NCBI GenBank assembly: GCA_023213395.1
Contig: CM041465.1
Location: 109,375,741-109,439,740 of the forward strand
DNA length: 64,000 bases
From: Cycas panzhihuaensis
Taxonomy: Eukaryota; Cycadophyta
Direction of reading: 5' to 3'
Part shown: positions 1-12,063 of the stretch, piece by piece
Layout: the number at the start of each line of letters is the position of its first letter
Position numbering within the stretch: position 1 is the stretch's first letter
Position numbers and translations under genes: made by a program
Notes under the pieces: generated by a model
What the model saw: only the letters and a program-made list of their open reading frames with translations
Told to the model about the DNA's origin: nothing
Databases searched by the model: none

Positions 1-1698
1 ATAAAGTTCATAAAATAGTGCAAGCCAAATACCTTAACCAAGAGAAAATTTGCATTAAGAATCAATCTTCAACTTTTCTTTATGTAAGGAAGACAAGAAA
101 AGAGAAGAAAGGTGGTTAGCCTCAGAATGGATAAACCCCCCAAGACACACATCTCCACACTATCCAAGCACATAAGTAGCAAGTAAAAATAGTGTAGTGA
201 AAGCTAACATAAGGGTGATAGGCTATAATAAAGTTGTAAATGTTACTAACGTTGCAAAGGTTGAGATGTGCAACTTTTGAAACCCCCAAACTAATCTAAC
301 ACCCAAAGGCAAAGTAGGGTCTAACTAGGGCTACAATTCCTTCCCATATAAGGTTCATAAAGCTAGAGTAAGTGTAGCAATGGGCTGCATACACTGCTAC
401 CAGTGGTGGCCTCTCTTCTGGGAGCTCTTTGGTAGCCCAAGGGAAGCATAGAGGAGAAAGAGGAGAGGGCGAGAAGGGGGTTGCCCTTGAAGAGAAGGCC
501 TTGCTGGGTTATGGAACCTACCTTGACTCCTTTCACTCACCCTTTTGGAACCCCTTCCTTGTTGCCTCCTTGGGGAAACTAGGGAAGAGCTGGAAGGAAT
601 GGTAGGTAGAGAATGAAAAGAGGAGGGACTGCCTCTTATATATAGTAGAAAACTAAGAAATAAGGGGTGTTACAAGATATTCCAACCACTTTTAAATAAC
701 TTAAGAGAAGCCAAACATAATAAGGGAGGAGGAATACCTGATGTGGGAAGATTAGGAGTAGATCTACTTAAGGAAATAGGAGAGGAGGGTAGCCTTACAA
801 GGTCTTCAGGAGAAGCCCTATATAGGTTGCCAAATCTAAAGAGAAAAACTTGATCAAGGTGTGATGCTTGTGCTTGGAGGTGAGCTTGAAGCATATCTTA
901 CTTGAGGTAGCCTTATCTCAGGCCTGCTGCTACAGATCTGAGGATGATCTCATATTACTGAGCTAATATCTCAAGGGTTATAGGGCATTTATATAGGAGA
1001 TGTCTTATGTGAGTGAGAAAAAAGATTGAAGAGAGTGGAAGAAAAAGAGGAAATAATGCCTTTTTTAGGGTTTTAAACCTAACCCTAGCTCAATCAAGCG
1101 ATTAGGGTTTGGCTGGGGATGGGAATACGACTTAGCCACATGGCAGTTTCATAATAAATATAAAATTTTCCATTGAAAATTTTAAAAAATGAAGTGTGAT
1201 AGTCACCCCGCAGTAAACTTTGCAGTATCACAAAGTTTTCAGTGGTACCACGATCTTTACCATGGTGCAACAATAACATAGATGAAAATAAAAGAAAAGG
1301 GGGTTGGGAGATCAGAAAAAGAGGTACCCTGGTCTTGAGACTATGACCTCTATCCAGATGGCTAGAGACAATCATGGGATCGAAGAGACCTAGACTAGTG
1401 AAGTACCAAAGACCTAAAACTCCCAAAAGGTCAATAAATGAATGAGCATACACCAACGATACCTAGGCAAGGTGCTAGAGGTTGAGATGTAGCAACAGAG
1501 TTGTGAATAGGTCATAAGGGCTGATTGGTGCTTGGGACAACATGGAGACATATAAGAGGGTTACATAGTACCGTTGGGATCAATATCCCTAGATCGTCAT
1601 AGCATACCTTTTTGAGATTGATCAAGGTAAAGGATAGAAGCGTACCTATACTCACCTGAGTTGACTCATCCATACCCATTCCCGATAGCTAGGAAACA
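1..1698 (-). repeat. E1 3' LTR, incomplete at window edge
   Basis: The outer end at 1,698 is the complement of TGTTTCC, the same LTR start seen at 25,000, 29,198 and 53,548, and it lies directly beside a purine tract. Inside are the family landmarks: a splice-donor-like CTCAGGTGAG about 40 bp in, a block of repeated GGTAC/GCAGTA boxes near 1,200-1,270, and the AGGGTTT promoter block near 1,076-1,110. Other LTRs are about 2.7 kb, so roughly 1 kb of this one lies outside the window. Confidence 0.8.
1071..1077 (-). promoter_or_regulatory. TATA-like box of E1 LTR (TTTAAAA)
   Basis: This sits at the same place as TATAAAA in the E2 LTR (7,856) and TATAAAG in the E3 LTR (14,950), just downstream of a conserved AGGGTTAGGGTT-like block. 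It is probably the sense promoter of the element; no transcript start can be seen. Confidence 0.5.
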
Positions 1699-1709
1699 TT
1701 GCCCCTTAG
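1699..1709 (-). other. E1 polypurine tract
   Basis: On the minus strand CTAAGGGGCAA lies immediately 5' of the LTR start. The equivalents are CCAAGGGGGCAG in E4 and AAGCGGGCAG in E6, each directly beside TGTTT. This is where plus-strand DNA synthesis would be primed. Confidence 0.65.
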
Positions 1710-2149
1710 TAGCAGAGCCTCACTATTTGGAAGTGTAATGCGATGGTGAATGCTGGCAATAAAATGTTAGCGATATATATATATACAAACAAATATAACA
1801 ATGGTGTGATCCAAGGACAATAGCGAGTGTCATGGCAAAATGTGTGGGCATGGAGACGAAGGAGAGGTGGTAGAGGGGCTGCCTATGTGTCATCCTATAG
1901 TCAACCGGTAATGATAACAGATGAGGAGGATGCCCCCATCGTAGGAGTATAAGAAAAAGGGTGCTAATGGCCACAAACAAGATCAAACAAACATTATGAA
2001 TGGGATGCATAAGTAAGTTAAGATAGCGAGGATTATGTACCAAGAGTGGTACTAAGGGTAGGGTAAAGAAATAAACCTAGTAGTTGCCATAGTTTAACCT
2101 CATTAATAGCCAGATTTCAGAGGTATGAACATATTGTAATATAAAGGAA

Positions 2150-2617
2150 GGGATGACCTGAGACTTGGCTGCCTAGGTGACCAGACAAGTCTCTCAAGGG
2201 GGGTCACTGAGGAGAGGGAGGCAATGCTCAAAGATGAGACAAATAAGGCTATACACCTCATCATTACAATCCTGAGGGATGTGTCAGATATCGACAGCAG
2301 AGAAACAAGCTAGAAGAGACCCAGTGGTCAAGGTGAGGGCTCTCAGGCATGGGTAACATACCTGGTAGGCCTAGATGAGATGGGACACCATAACCTAAGA
2401 GTCACAAAAGAGGATGATGGGTCCACGATGGAAACAGAGCACATTGGTTGGAGACTCAATAATAGTTGTATATTCAACTTCATTATTAGTGACCTTATAG
2501 AGGAAAACTCTAGAACACATGTAGTCATAAATGGAGGGGTCACAAAGAATCCATGCAGCGGTAGAAGGGGCCTGGGTTACTGCAGCTTCCACCATCAGTG
2601 AAGATAAGTAACGTCAT
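2150..2617 (-). pseudogene. Archaeal-type RNase H (aRNH) remnant, E1
   Basis: The start ATG at 2,617 is followed by FTDGGS, the first catalytic aspartate of the RVT_3-like RNase H fold. NNEVEY (the glutamate) and FCDS (the second aspartate) come next, then a decayed region matching ARS-LLA and ALNAEA-SL of the other copies. A frameshift near 2,595 and several stops break it. It keeps the first Asp that E4 has lost. It lies between the antisense gene and the 3' LTR, as in E4 and E6, and would remove RNA from RNA/DNA hybrids during reverse transcription. Confidence 0.72.
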
Positions 2618-3183
2618 GGTAGAAGGAATAGAGATCTCGAAAGGGCAAACAAGAAAAAAGAGTATCGACAGGGTCGATAAGTGAAAAGGACTCAATGGGG
2701 TGACGCAATTGTGAGGGACTCAAGTGGCTATCGATAGAGGCCATAAAGGGCAGGAGGACTCAAGGATGAGGATACCCGAGGACAAGGAGACTAACCTAGT
2801 AGATGAGAAGAAAACAATGGTGAAGAAGCCCCTCTGGGGTCCTAAAGGTCGCTGAAGGAAGTGAAGTGCAGTCCCAGATAGGGAGGGCACTTCTTTTAGG
2901 AGCCCCAAAGGCATGGATAGGCAATGAAACCGGGTTCAGGATGATGAAATGAGCCAAATGAGTATAAACATGATATATTTAGAGACAGTATGAAAATCAA
3001 AGTAGAAGCGGCCTTGCACGACTACAAGGGGATGCAATAAATATACCTAGAGTGTGAGAAGAAAAGAGGGCCACGAGGGCAAAATGGAAGACAAACCCAG
3101 AATGCAAGGGTAACAAGAAGAGAGAGATGATCCTAAGGGCTATTGCGGAAAAAGAAAAGGAGGTATCTGTCGAGGCCCCTGCC
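2618..3183. other. Divergent spacer between aRNH and antisense gene, E1
   Basis: No gene is supported here. The stretch aligns in order with 25,903-26,388 in E4 and 52,194-52,641 in E6. Weak minus-strand coding-like text around 2,720-2,914 resembles MPEFILVWLV-type text upstream of aRNH in the other copies, but it is full of stops. It separates two divergently oriented genes, so it may contain a bidirectional promoter. Confidence 0.5.
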
Positions 3184-3190
3184 TATATAA
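3184..3190 (+). promoter_or_regulatory. TATA box of the antisense gene, E1
   Basis: TATATAA within GCCTATATAAGGAAA. The same word is at 26,389 in E4 and, on the opposite strand, at 52,193-52,187 in E6. The distance from the first T to the exon 1 ATG is 168, 167 and 167 nt respectively, which supports a real core promoter driving transcription opposite to gag-pol. Confidence 0.72.
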
Positions 3191-3351
3191 GGAAAACTCA
3201 ATGAAAATAGGATTCATTTTCACGGGCTCACGATCGATTCAGAGTCCTTTTCCTTACATAGTAGAGCGTTGCCCGACTTTAGAGGCATGCAAAGGGAGAT
3301 CAGACTGTTGGATCGAGATGAGGAGATAGCCATTAAGACTCGAGAGATGAG

Positions 3352-5873
3352 ATGGCAGTGGCTCAGCCAGATTCAGTAAGTGGATCACCCAATACCTCTT
3401 CCATTTCGTCATTTGATGTTAATGTATTTTTATGCTTTTATTAGGTAATTTTTGGCCCCTTAAGGGTGTATCGAGATCCCCTGAACCCTGATTTGGGCCC
3501 AGAGAGAGGAAGGACTAGGGCATTAAGTAGACCTGGTCCTAGTGGGCCTAAGTGTGGCCCACCTGAGAAAAAATTTTGGGTTTTCTTTAGGCAGAATACC
3601 CCCCTTTTGTGAGAGAGTGTTATTGGCCCTGCAACAAAGATCACAGTGCCGCAAAATTTGCCATGGGGCCACTGAGATTGAGCTTAAAACTCAGCGGGGC
3701 CCCATGCTAAACTCTGCGGTACCACGAAGCATAGTGCGATGTGGAGGCCAACCAATTACAAAAGTAAATGATGACCTAAAGGAGTACCAAACTCAGACAG
3801 GAGGGGGTGAGAGGCAGCCCTGAAGGTAGGAAGATAGATACATAGGTGTTCTGACTAGTTCTTGGATGTTTGACAGGCAGTTATCACGGTGGACAACCAC
3901 GAGAACATCAGTGTTATGATGATGAGCTTCATAGAGATACTGATTCAGGGAGACAGGCAGATATTAGGGAGATGTGGCATGCTAAAGGTCATCTAGACAC
4001 CATATTATTCTTTAGATTAGCATCTACTAGTCAACATTATCTTGCATTAGGATTGCAGGCAACATGTATTTTACCTCCCCCAGGTAGGGGACATTACTAT
4101 CACACCAGGAGACATCCATAGGATCTTGGGAGTATCAACGATAGGGGCACTGGTGTTGTTTGGGGTATTACCTAGTAATGATGCTGCACACAAGGAGGTA
4201 ACCATATTCTTCACAGGTCAAGACATGTGGGAGAGGCATGGGATACCTGTTCAAAGCATGGTTATGTCACACATTCTTTGAGTGAGGAAGTTGATCACAC
4301 TGAGCATTCTGTTCTGGATCTCCTGAAAATAGAACTATAGGGACATTCTCAATGGCTAGATGGAGACAATGAGGAAGTGTGAGGCCAAGGAGAGGATGGA
4401 CTAGGCCACCTTGATAGTGGCGAACCTAATCACCTAACTAGACACTATCAAAGTGTCAGGGAGAGGAAGTTTTTCTTACAGCACATTGCTGGAGTGCTAG
4501 TTTGTTTACCACTTCGGAGCAGTGGAATTAGTAGAAGGGTAACACCCTATCTTAGTATGGGCTCCCATGGTCCGCATGTGGAAGACTCAGCTCATGGGGA
4601 CCGGTGACCAGGTGCACATCTAACACTCAGCAGAGGCAACATCACTGGACCTCTTCACTATGGAAGATTATATGGCAGACCCATATAGAGAGGTGAGGTA
4701 GGACAGTGCTGACAAAGCAGGTGGAGAATGAGAAGTAGGAAGAGGGCCTGGAGGAGATGATGATGATTATGGTAATGGTGGAGGTGATGGGGTAGGCCCA
4801 TCAAGAGTGACAAGTGGTAATGCAGGTCCATTAGGGACCGCAGGAGGAGAGGTAGGGCCTTCAAGAACCACAAGGGAGAGGCGGGTCCTTTAGGAGCTAC
4901 AGGGAGAGGCAGACCACCCCACACACCAGTTAGGAGGCTATGGATAGTTGGGAGAGCTCAAGCAGTAGGAGGGTAGAGGCATCCCAATAGAGGGAAGAGG
5001 AGATGCCCTAACAGGCAAGGCGATTGGCAAGGTGGTACCCAAGGAGGAGGAGATACTAAGAGCCAAGGGTGCCCCCAAGGAGGTGTTAGTCACCAGAGCG
5101 AAGGAGCCAGTCGTCCCAGAAGGTGAGATAATACCCTTTCCTCCTACCTTTTGACTATTAGGTATTTGTATAGTTTATTTCCATTTGGTTTATAAAACTT
5201 GGGTATACATATGGATGTATATACTAATGTGTGATATGTTTGACTTTGAAGGAACAACAGAGATGGGGAGGTTGGTTGAGGTAGTAATCTGGGAGATATT
5301 TCCCTGGGCCTATGCAGAGGGGTAACCTCTTATCTAGGCAGGAGAGGATCCACAATCAGTAGGGACTCATGTAGTAGTATTCGTCCCACTAGTCAGGGCT
5401 AGAGGTGTGTGGATAAGGGAGTCCAAAGAGTATCAGGAAAGAGTGGGACAACTCCAGGGAGAGTTAGATAGGGCAAGAGCAGAGAGAGATACCCTATGAG
5501 GCCGGTTCCATGTGTTAGAGGCTTAGGGTGGAATAGGTGGGGATACAGAGAGTTACATTTGAGTGGCTGTGCTAGAGGACCGTCTTTGAGGGATAGAGGA
5601 GAGGCTTTGAGGGATAGAGAAGAGGCTTCGTAGAGTAGAGGGCAAGAGGGATTGTATATAGACACGATACGATCAACTGGTAAACCAGATGACGCTGACA
5701 TTATCATGGAACCAAACTCATACTCACACGATGGCGGCAATCCCAAGGAGTCCTTGGGATGAGGGGAGCAAGGTAGGGAGCTCCTAAAGGTGCAAGATGA
5801 GCTTAAGTATATGGTCTCTTAGGGAGGGATCACATCGACCGGGAGATGACGTGCCATGAGTAGAGGAGTACTA
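3352..5873 (+). pseudogene. Antisense spliced PMD-like gene with coiled-coil tail, E1
   Basis: Proposed exons are 3,352-3,375 (8 codons, start MAVAQP), 3,877-5,122, and 5,252 to about 5,873. Introns are 501 nt (GTAAGT...ACAG) and 129 nt (GTGAGA...AAG). Exon 2 starts with VITVDN, then a damaged plant-mobile-domain-like region containing VFYLPQVGDITITPGDI and HRILGV, followed by a Gly/Asp-rich linker and a C-terminal coiled-coil region. Stops and small frameshifts make it non-functional. It runs opposite to the element's gag. The PMD family name rests on motif resemblance only; a profile search is needed. Confidence 0.62.
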
Positions 5874-6625
5874 GAGAGCAGGACATACTAGGTTTTGATT
5901 TGAAAAAGTACTAGACCTCTAGGGAGTCACCATATGTTATCACATGATTGTACTCCTCCTTGTAAGGACTCCAGCTTCCTGCGGATGATGTACCATACCA
6001 TTTGTATGATATGATATATTATGATTTTTTTTTTAGATACACGGGATATTGGTACCCCATTTGATATATGATAGTGTGTGATGATACATGATGATGTATT
6101 GTATTACATTTTCTTTTATATATATGTTTGTGTATATATGTGTATGAGGCCACAGGTGCACGAGGAACTATAGATCATGATGGTTTTGATTGCTTTCTAT
6201 ATGATTTGTGTTATAGGATTATTTGAGTTGCACACACTTCCTTTCATGCAGGGCCACACTCTTAGTGGGCACATACGATTACCATGAGTATCAACGATAG
6301 GCGTATGCGGGGCTAGGAGACAGGGAGCCATACACGTCCACATAGGAGCACAATAGAATATGCAAAGAAAGTGCTAACTAGGAAAGGGAGTAATGATACT
6401 CAAGCATGCCATCCTAGTTGAGGAGTGTTTTCTAAGCTTAGGAGCAACAAGGACAACACACCCAATTATGAGGACGGGGCCCCTAGAGTAAGAGGGACAA
6501 GAGGTTTCACAGGAGAAACCCAAAAGGAATGAGATGGCCACCCTAAACCACCATTCCACCTATGATTAGGGGGAATGGGGATGCACCTAGGGTGGTAGTT
6601 TAGGCTCATTTTAGAGCGAAAGGAG
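5874..6625. other. 3' non-coding block between antisense gene and former pol, E1
   Basis: No gene seen. AT-rich TATG/TATA-rich sequence (about 6,000-6,150) is followed by a conserved block at about 6,560-6,625 whose complement reads ATGAGCCTAAACTACC. In complete copies that block follows the integrase stop within about 40 bp (near 49,003 in E6). It is the region where sense and antisense transcripts converge. Confidence 0.55.
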
Positions 6626-6639
6626 ACAAAGAAGTGGTC

Positions 6640-7147
6640 ATATGTAAAATTAAGATGGATGACGAAGGGTAGGCCCTGTATGACTAGGCCTATAAGTAAA
6701 ATGGTTTTGATCAAACCCAGATGGATGCAACGGACCTAACATGCAATAGGTCGCATGATAAGGTTGCATCTGAGTAGGACAAGATCTGGTCCAGGGTGAG
6801 GATCTAGAGCATGAAGATGAAGTACCTCTGCAAGTGGTTTGTTGACGCAAACACCTATATGAAACCGCTTGGGAAGTGCGAGAAGGTGAAAGAAGTGGCT
6901 GGTTTGGAACCAGTGGCTCGAGAGCCAATGTAGAATGAGGAGAAGAGGGAATATTCAATGTGGATATCTCCTTAGGTGTATGTAAAACTAGGGTGACATG
7001 CGGAGGAGGGGGCTCATCGCCCTCGCTATCTGACTCAGAATCACCCATGATGGCTAGGTAACCATAATTACCTATGCCAATAGGGGAAAACCTGACTAAG
7101 TTTGGCTCATGATAAGGCATAGCTTTTGTTTGATAAAGGTCGGTCTC
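6640..7147 (-). pseudogene. Protease-RT linker plus non-autonomous-specific segment, E1
   Basis: Open minus-strand frame from about 7,120 to 6,650 begins with LVRFSPIGIGNYGYLAIMGD, the linker found after protease in every copy (for example FIPIGIGSYGYL near 45,550). It then continues into a segment of about 370 bp that matches 13,060-13,440 (E2) and 20,790-21,170 (E3) but nothing in E4, E6 or E7. It ends at the 3' non-coding block. The segment resembles no family I recognise. The E2 LTR truncates it at 7,148. Confidence 0.7.
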
Positions 7148-7855
7148 TATTTTCTAACTATCGGGAATAGGTATGGACAGATCAACTCAGCTAAACATAG
7201 GTACACTTCTATCTCTCATCTTAGTCACTTCAGAGACGGTATATTGAAGTATTATTTGGATTACATGATTGATTGGCTCATTATTATGATTGGTTATGCA
7301 TCTTGCTTGAGCATGTCACATGCCCCTAGCCTATGACGACCCGCGAGACCTGCCTCTCTATGAGGCATGCATCCCCATAGCACCTTACGACCCTCTGTTG
7401 CACCTCCACATCACCTTAAGCATTGACTGATTTATGTGATCTACTCACACCTTTGTCACCTTACCACAACTCTTAGCATTTCACTATGAGTGTTTGACAT
7501 TTTACATCCATCCATAGGTTTCTTGGGAGCCCTACCTTTAAACACCCTATCTGGCCTAACCTGTTTATCCACTTGGACTGTCCCCAACCACCTGGATAGG
7601 AGGGTTGGCCCCTCTTAGGCCTACAGTACCTCCCTCTTAGGGCTGCTAAGGCCTCTATTTTCTTTTTTATTGATTTTGACCCTATACAGTGGAAAATTAT
7701 GCAGTACCACGAAGTTTACCATAGTGCAACTGTTTATCTCTATTTTTTTAATCCGTCGTGGTAATTTTTCACATTTTTCGTGAAATTGCCATATGGATTA
7801 GTCACTGCCTGAGTCTTGGCATAACCCTAATCACTCAATTAGGGCTAGGGTTGAG

Positions 7856-7862
7856 TATAAAA
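7856..7862 (+). promoter_or_regulatory. TATA box of E2 LTR
   Basis: TATAAAA follows AATTAGGGCTAGGGTTGAG. The same block precedes TATAAAG at 14,950 in E3. It is probably the genomic RNA promoter. Confidence 0.6.
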
Positions 7863-8920
7863 CCTAAAAAACTTCTCATTTCTTTCTCTTATACTCTCCA
7901 ACAAGCTCCTACAAGTCTTTTGCTCTTGCTCTTCTACTGCCTTAGCAAGCTTCCTCCTGCAGGAAATGCCCTGCATCTACTGAGATCTCCTGGACTCTAC
8001 CTTCCATAGCTTTAGTTCGTAGAACTTGTCTCGTCAAGGATCCTCATTAAGCGAAGACACCATTCAAAGCTTGTATTCTCAAGCATATAGTAGGTTTCTT
8101 CTTCAAATTTTGTAGGGATTCTCCTGCAAGCACCCGGACTAGCCCCATCCTGCACTACTTTCTGGCAGGCCTGCTGTAAACTTAGCCCAGTAGGTAGCTC
8201 TTTGTGTTTTTCTTTATATCATTTCCTTAGAACTCCTTTGAAAGTTGAGATTGTTTTCATATATCTTTTATTTTCATCCCTTCCTAGCTTATGCATGGGA
8301 TAGTTCCCTATGTTTCTTTTCCTTTTATATTTACATCCTCTTTCTACTATCACTTCGATCTCTCTAAGAGGGTTGTGAGGTGAGCCGCTCAAGGTGCGAG
8401 TGAAGGAGGTACTTGATGGGTTCCATACCCTACAAGGCTGACTTCCCAAGGGGAACCCCCCCCCCCCTTCTCCTCCTTTGCTCTCCTCCTTATGTCCTCC
8501 TTAGGCCACCAAACAATCCTGGAAAGGAGGCTACTACTAGAGCTAGTGTATACAGCCCCTTGCTGAACTATTTCCAGCCTTAAGAGCCCCATAGCAGTAG
8601 GGTATTTCAGCCCCCTAGTGGCATTATATCCTTCTTTTTGGCACTCCCTCACTAGGTGTTATGCATGATACATACCCTAATTTTGGTAACACTTACAACG
8701 TTTCCAGTTTCTATAACATTTGTTCCTTTCACTCTTGGCTGCCATATAGGCTACCCAGACCTACTATCCTTGTTCTCAAAGGTAGTGTGGAGGTACTTGT
8801 ATAAGAGGGTTAGCCATTCTGAGGCTAACTACTAATGCCGATTACTTGTTGTGATTTATGTTATTAAATATCTTGTATTGTTCCCAACACTTTGCTTGTG
8901 ACTTTTGGTACTCCATTTCC

Positions 8921-8942
8921 TATATATATATATATATATATA
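8921..8942. repeat. (TA)n microsatellite in E2 LTR
   Basis: Eleven TA units lie at the place where E3 has TATACAAATATG and E4 has a much longer TA run (23,204-23,251). The tract probably expanded independently from the same TA-rich seed in the LTR. Confidence 0.85.
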
Positions 8943-9532
8943 CATATATGCATTTACTTGGTATTCTAGTAGCCCCTTGAAGGAAGGGGAGGAAGACCTT
9001 GTGTTTGCAGGTTTCATCACAGCATTTGTGGAAAGGAAAAGGCACTTCGATCTAGGTAAGTCTCCATCTTTCTCATTCCATCTTTCTCTACCCACATTGC
9101 CCTTACCGGGACTTGGATCCCTTCACTCACATAGTGGCAAGTGGTCTCTTGCCATCACTCCTTCACTCATAGACCTTCCTTAGGTGAGTCAACCTAAGGA
9201 GTCCTTGTTGTTCCACCTGTACCATATTGCATTCCCATAGTGGTTCTTCCTTCGTTGGGTCTCCCTTTTCCCTTCCGACCATCCAAGGGTGGGATGATCC
9301 CATCGTTTGGGGTCATCCGAGATACCTTACGTGTATCTTTCCATTTAAACCAAGAACCGAGCTACCTTAAGGAAGTTGTATGCCATTCATGGGTCCCAAA
9401 CCTACGTTCTGACGTGTAGACGCCCTGTGCAGGTGTTTCCTCCACTTCTAGGATTACATTTTTTGTGGTACATACCATTGATTACCTCGACCCTCGTTGA
9501 GTGTAGTTACCATCCCATAGACGTGATTCCAC

Positions 9533-9551
9533 TGGTGACCATACCAAGGAT
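9533..9551 (+). other. E2 primer binding site
   Basis: TGGTGACCATACCAAGGAT lies two bases after the LTR end. The E6 copy reads TGGCGACCATACTGGGGAC. The first seven bases of the E6 form match the complement of a plant tRNA-Arg 3' end, as described for Ogre elements; the remainder fits only partly. Confidence 0.55.
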
Positions 9552-9696
9552 CCGTGAGTAAGGGATTATTCTTCTTCACTTTCTTGTTGGTGCTACTACC
9601 TCATGATAGTTCTCCTCATTTGGTTTCATTGGGTATCCCCCAACACCTACATAACCTTCGGTCCTTCTTCTCTTCTAACACTTTGGTAAGTCTTGT

Positions 9697-11990
9697 ATGC
9701 AATGTTTCTCACGTCGCCTATGAGGTCTTCCCCTGTTGTTAGAAGATCTTGCATACCACCCCCTTCCATCATCAGATTCTGATTCAACAATAGAAGGATA
9801 TCCTTTAGATTGGGCATACCATGCCTTCACCTCCGGAGCCCATGAGTTTCCTACCTCTTTCCTAGGGTCCACCTAAGAGGGTGACAACCCTATCTATTAT
9901 CCAGGTGATCAACAACACCCATATGATCTCCATCCCTCTACTCATAGTGTAGAGGATTCGTCTTCTCTTGAGTTCTATCACCCAAGTGGTGACTCTTATG
10001 AGGAGCATCTTGAAGGGTCCACCTCATTAGAGGCTTCATCTACCTCTTGTGATCAGGTAGATACCACTCCCACCGATGTGGTTTAAGCTCTCAATGCGTG
10101 CTTCCGTGCCACTTACATTCAACCATATCCTAAATGGTTTGAAGACGTCTTACGCGGTGGGGCACTTTCTTCATCTACATCTACACCACCTACATTAAGT
10201 AACCTATTTGTCCCACCACATCTCTCCCGTCTGATTCTCACATCCACCTTAGGGATATCCATCGCACCCGTTACTTCCCTTTATGGTCCCAACTCTTCTA
10301 GGACCTCTCGAGACATGTCTTTCTCCTAGCTAGGGGTTAGCATACCTCTCCCTAGCTAAGTGAATATGCCATCTCCAAACGTGGTGCACATATTCCTTAT
10401 TAGACCTGGAGGACTTGTTCATGCCTCTACTTCTAGTCATGTGGGACCTGTCCTCACATGCTCTCAAACTTAGACTAGTGGGCATTCCCTTTACGTACCT
10501 CTAGGCTGTACATCTCAGCCATGGTGGCATGGTAAAGGGAACCATATTCCTGTTTATGGGGTGGACCCTTTACACCCATATGGGGTCGCGCCACCTATGA
10601 GCAGCCCATATGGGCAAAATCTAATCCCTCACCCCTATTTTCCACCATCTTGTATAGTGCCTTACATTGTGCCCTTGCAAGGAGGCCTGACTCCTTTTCA
10701 ATGCGCCTTCCATCAATCCCCTTTCTAATAAGGGGCATTTCCTCAAGGAGGGATGGGCCCTCCACCCCCATCTGCTCCTTGCTCATTACCTTCCTCATCT
10801 CTTATCAATTCTATGATCTAAACAAGGGCATGTCCCTTTATATATTATAGATTGACACTGTTGTCCATTGAGGTGCTAAGGATGAACTTACCACCTCATC
10901 CCCCTGAAGTTCCCAAATTCGATGGGAGTTCATCGCAGGATCTAACAAAGCATGTTCGTAGATTCTGTATGGTATGCATTCACTACTGGGCCTACAATCA
11001 CATCCTTATGAAATTATTTCTGCAATCTCTTTAAGGTGATGCCCTTAAATGGTTTTATCGCCTACTTGCACACTCTATCTTCTCATTCCAGCAACTCGTG
11101 GATGAGTTCATCAACTATTTTGACGTGGCTCACCCATTTGAGAGTGGAATGAAATCCCTCCTCTCGCTTAAACAAGGCCACAATGAGATGAATCGTGACT
11201 TTATGCAATGATTCCACGACCTTCTTCACTACACTAAGGCTACTTTGCCTGAGGAGTTGAAGAGAGACCTTTTCATCAATTCCCTTTGCCTAGAAGTTTA
11301 TGTAGAAGTCCTTAAGATGGGGGCGACTACATGCCACTATGCCATAGCAAAGTGCTTGGAACTTGAGGCTATTAAGATCCAGGCTATACTCAAGAAGCCT
11401 CTTAAGTCCTCACAGCGACGTGAGGCACCACCACCATCCAAGGAAACTAAATTACAACAACCCTCTAAGTCTTCTTCCCATTCCTCTAAGAAGACTCTAA
11501 ATCCTCTTACTTCAGCCATACGCTCATTTGGACGTATCATGAAGGAACTCAAGATTCAAGCTCTTTCGTCACCTACATCCAACAAACCTATTCACCAGGC
11601 TTTACAAGTTGCTCCTTTCAGAGGCAATAACACCCAGTCCTCTTAAGAAAGGAAATCTGATTCTTTCCTTGAGAATAAGTGGTGCTTTGTCCATGGGGAG
11701 TGCTCCCATAATGATTTGCATTGCTGGGTTCAACATCCTAGGGATGCCTCGTAACATGACTCCTCTCCCAAATGGGCCTCAAGGCCTAATCTAAATAAAC
11801 CAGTCTATAGAGATCCCTTTCCCAAACATAGGGAACATGATCGTAATCCTCAACAGAAGAATAACTGAAACTAAGGGAAGTCACCTAACCCTCGCTCTTC
11901 TCAAGCCAAAGGGAAGGGTGTTAGGAATTCATCCTCTTCCTCGAGTTCTCCTAGTTGACACACCCTGTCACCTTCGTGATCCTAGAATAA
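9697..11990 (+). pseudogene. gag: gag polyprotein remnant, E2
   Basis: The start ATG at 9,697 corresponds to MRRFSCRLRG in E6, and the fifth codon after it that was Arg is now TGA. A Ser/Pro-rich N-terminal half follows, then the capsid-like Retrotrans_gag core (about 10,890-11,400) with GDALKWFYRL, FDVAHPFES and LPEELKRDLF. The basic tail has a Cys/His cluster near 11,680-11,740 (WCFVHGECSHNDLHCW...HP). Stops at TAA/TAG/TGA replace Gln or Arg codons. Gag would form the particle that packages RNA, perhaps also RNA of pol-less copies. The product is broken. Confidence 0.78.
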
Positions 11991-12063
11991 GGCAAAGAAG
12001 GTTATTCAATTACTTCAAACTACCCCACTGTATGCCTTAACCCAGAGTCAAGTAATCAAAGAG

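Larger units (their letters stand above)
1..7147 (-). mobile_element. E1: 3' part of a non-autonomous Tat/Ogre-like Ty3/gypsy element
   Basis: Read on the minus strand from 7,147 down, this holds the protease-to-RT linker, a family-specific segment, the 3' non-coding block, an antisense gene on the plus strand, an aRNH remnant, a PPT and an LTR that runs off the window. RT, gypsy RNase H and integrase are absent: the linker passes directly into the segment that normally follows integrase, exactly as in E2 and E3. The gag-proximal half is missing because E2 begins at 7,148, inside the linker. Orientation and order come from matching landmarks with the complete element E6. Confidence 0.82.
7148..9531 (+). 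repeat. E2 5' LTR
   Basis: Starts TATTTTCTAAC, matching TGTTTCCCAAC with C-to-T/G-to-A changes, and ends CCA just before the PBS. It is 2,384 bp, shorter than the 2,720 bp LTRs of E6. Compared with the E3 LTR it lacks about 570 bp (equivalent to about 16,170-16,740), with the remaining parts joined near 9,090. It contains the promoter block and a TATA box. Confidence 0.8.

Noticed and set aside
8450-8468. C homopolymer in the E2 LTR as a functional site
   Set aside because: The homologous LTR part in E3 (about 15,545) has only a short C run, so it is a local slippage product.
11337-11552. Minus-strand open stretch inside E2 gag
   Set aside because: It is the shadow of the gag frame on the other strand and is not retained in the other gag copies.
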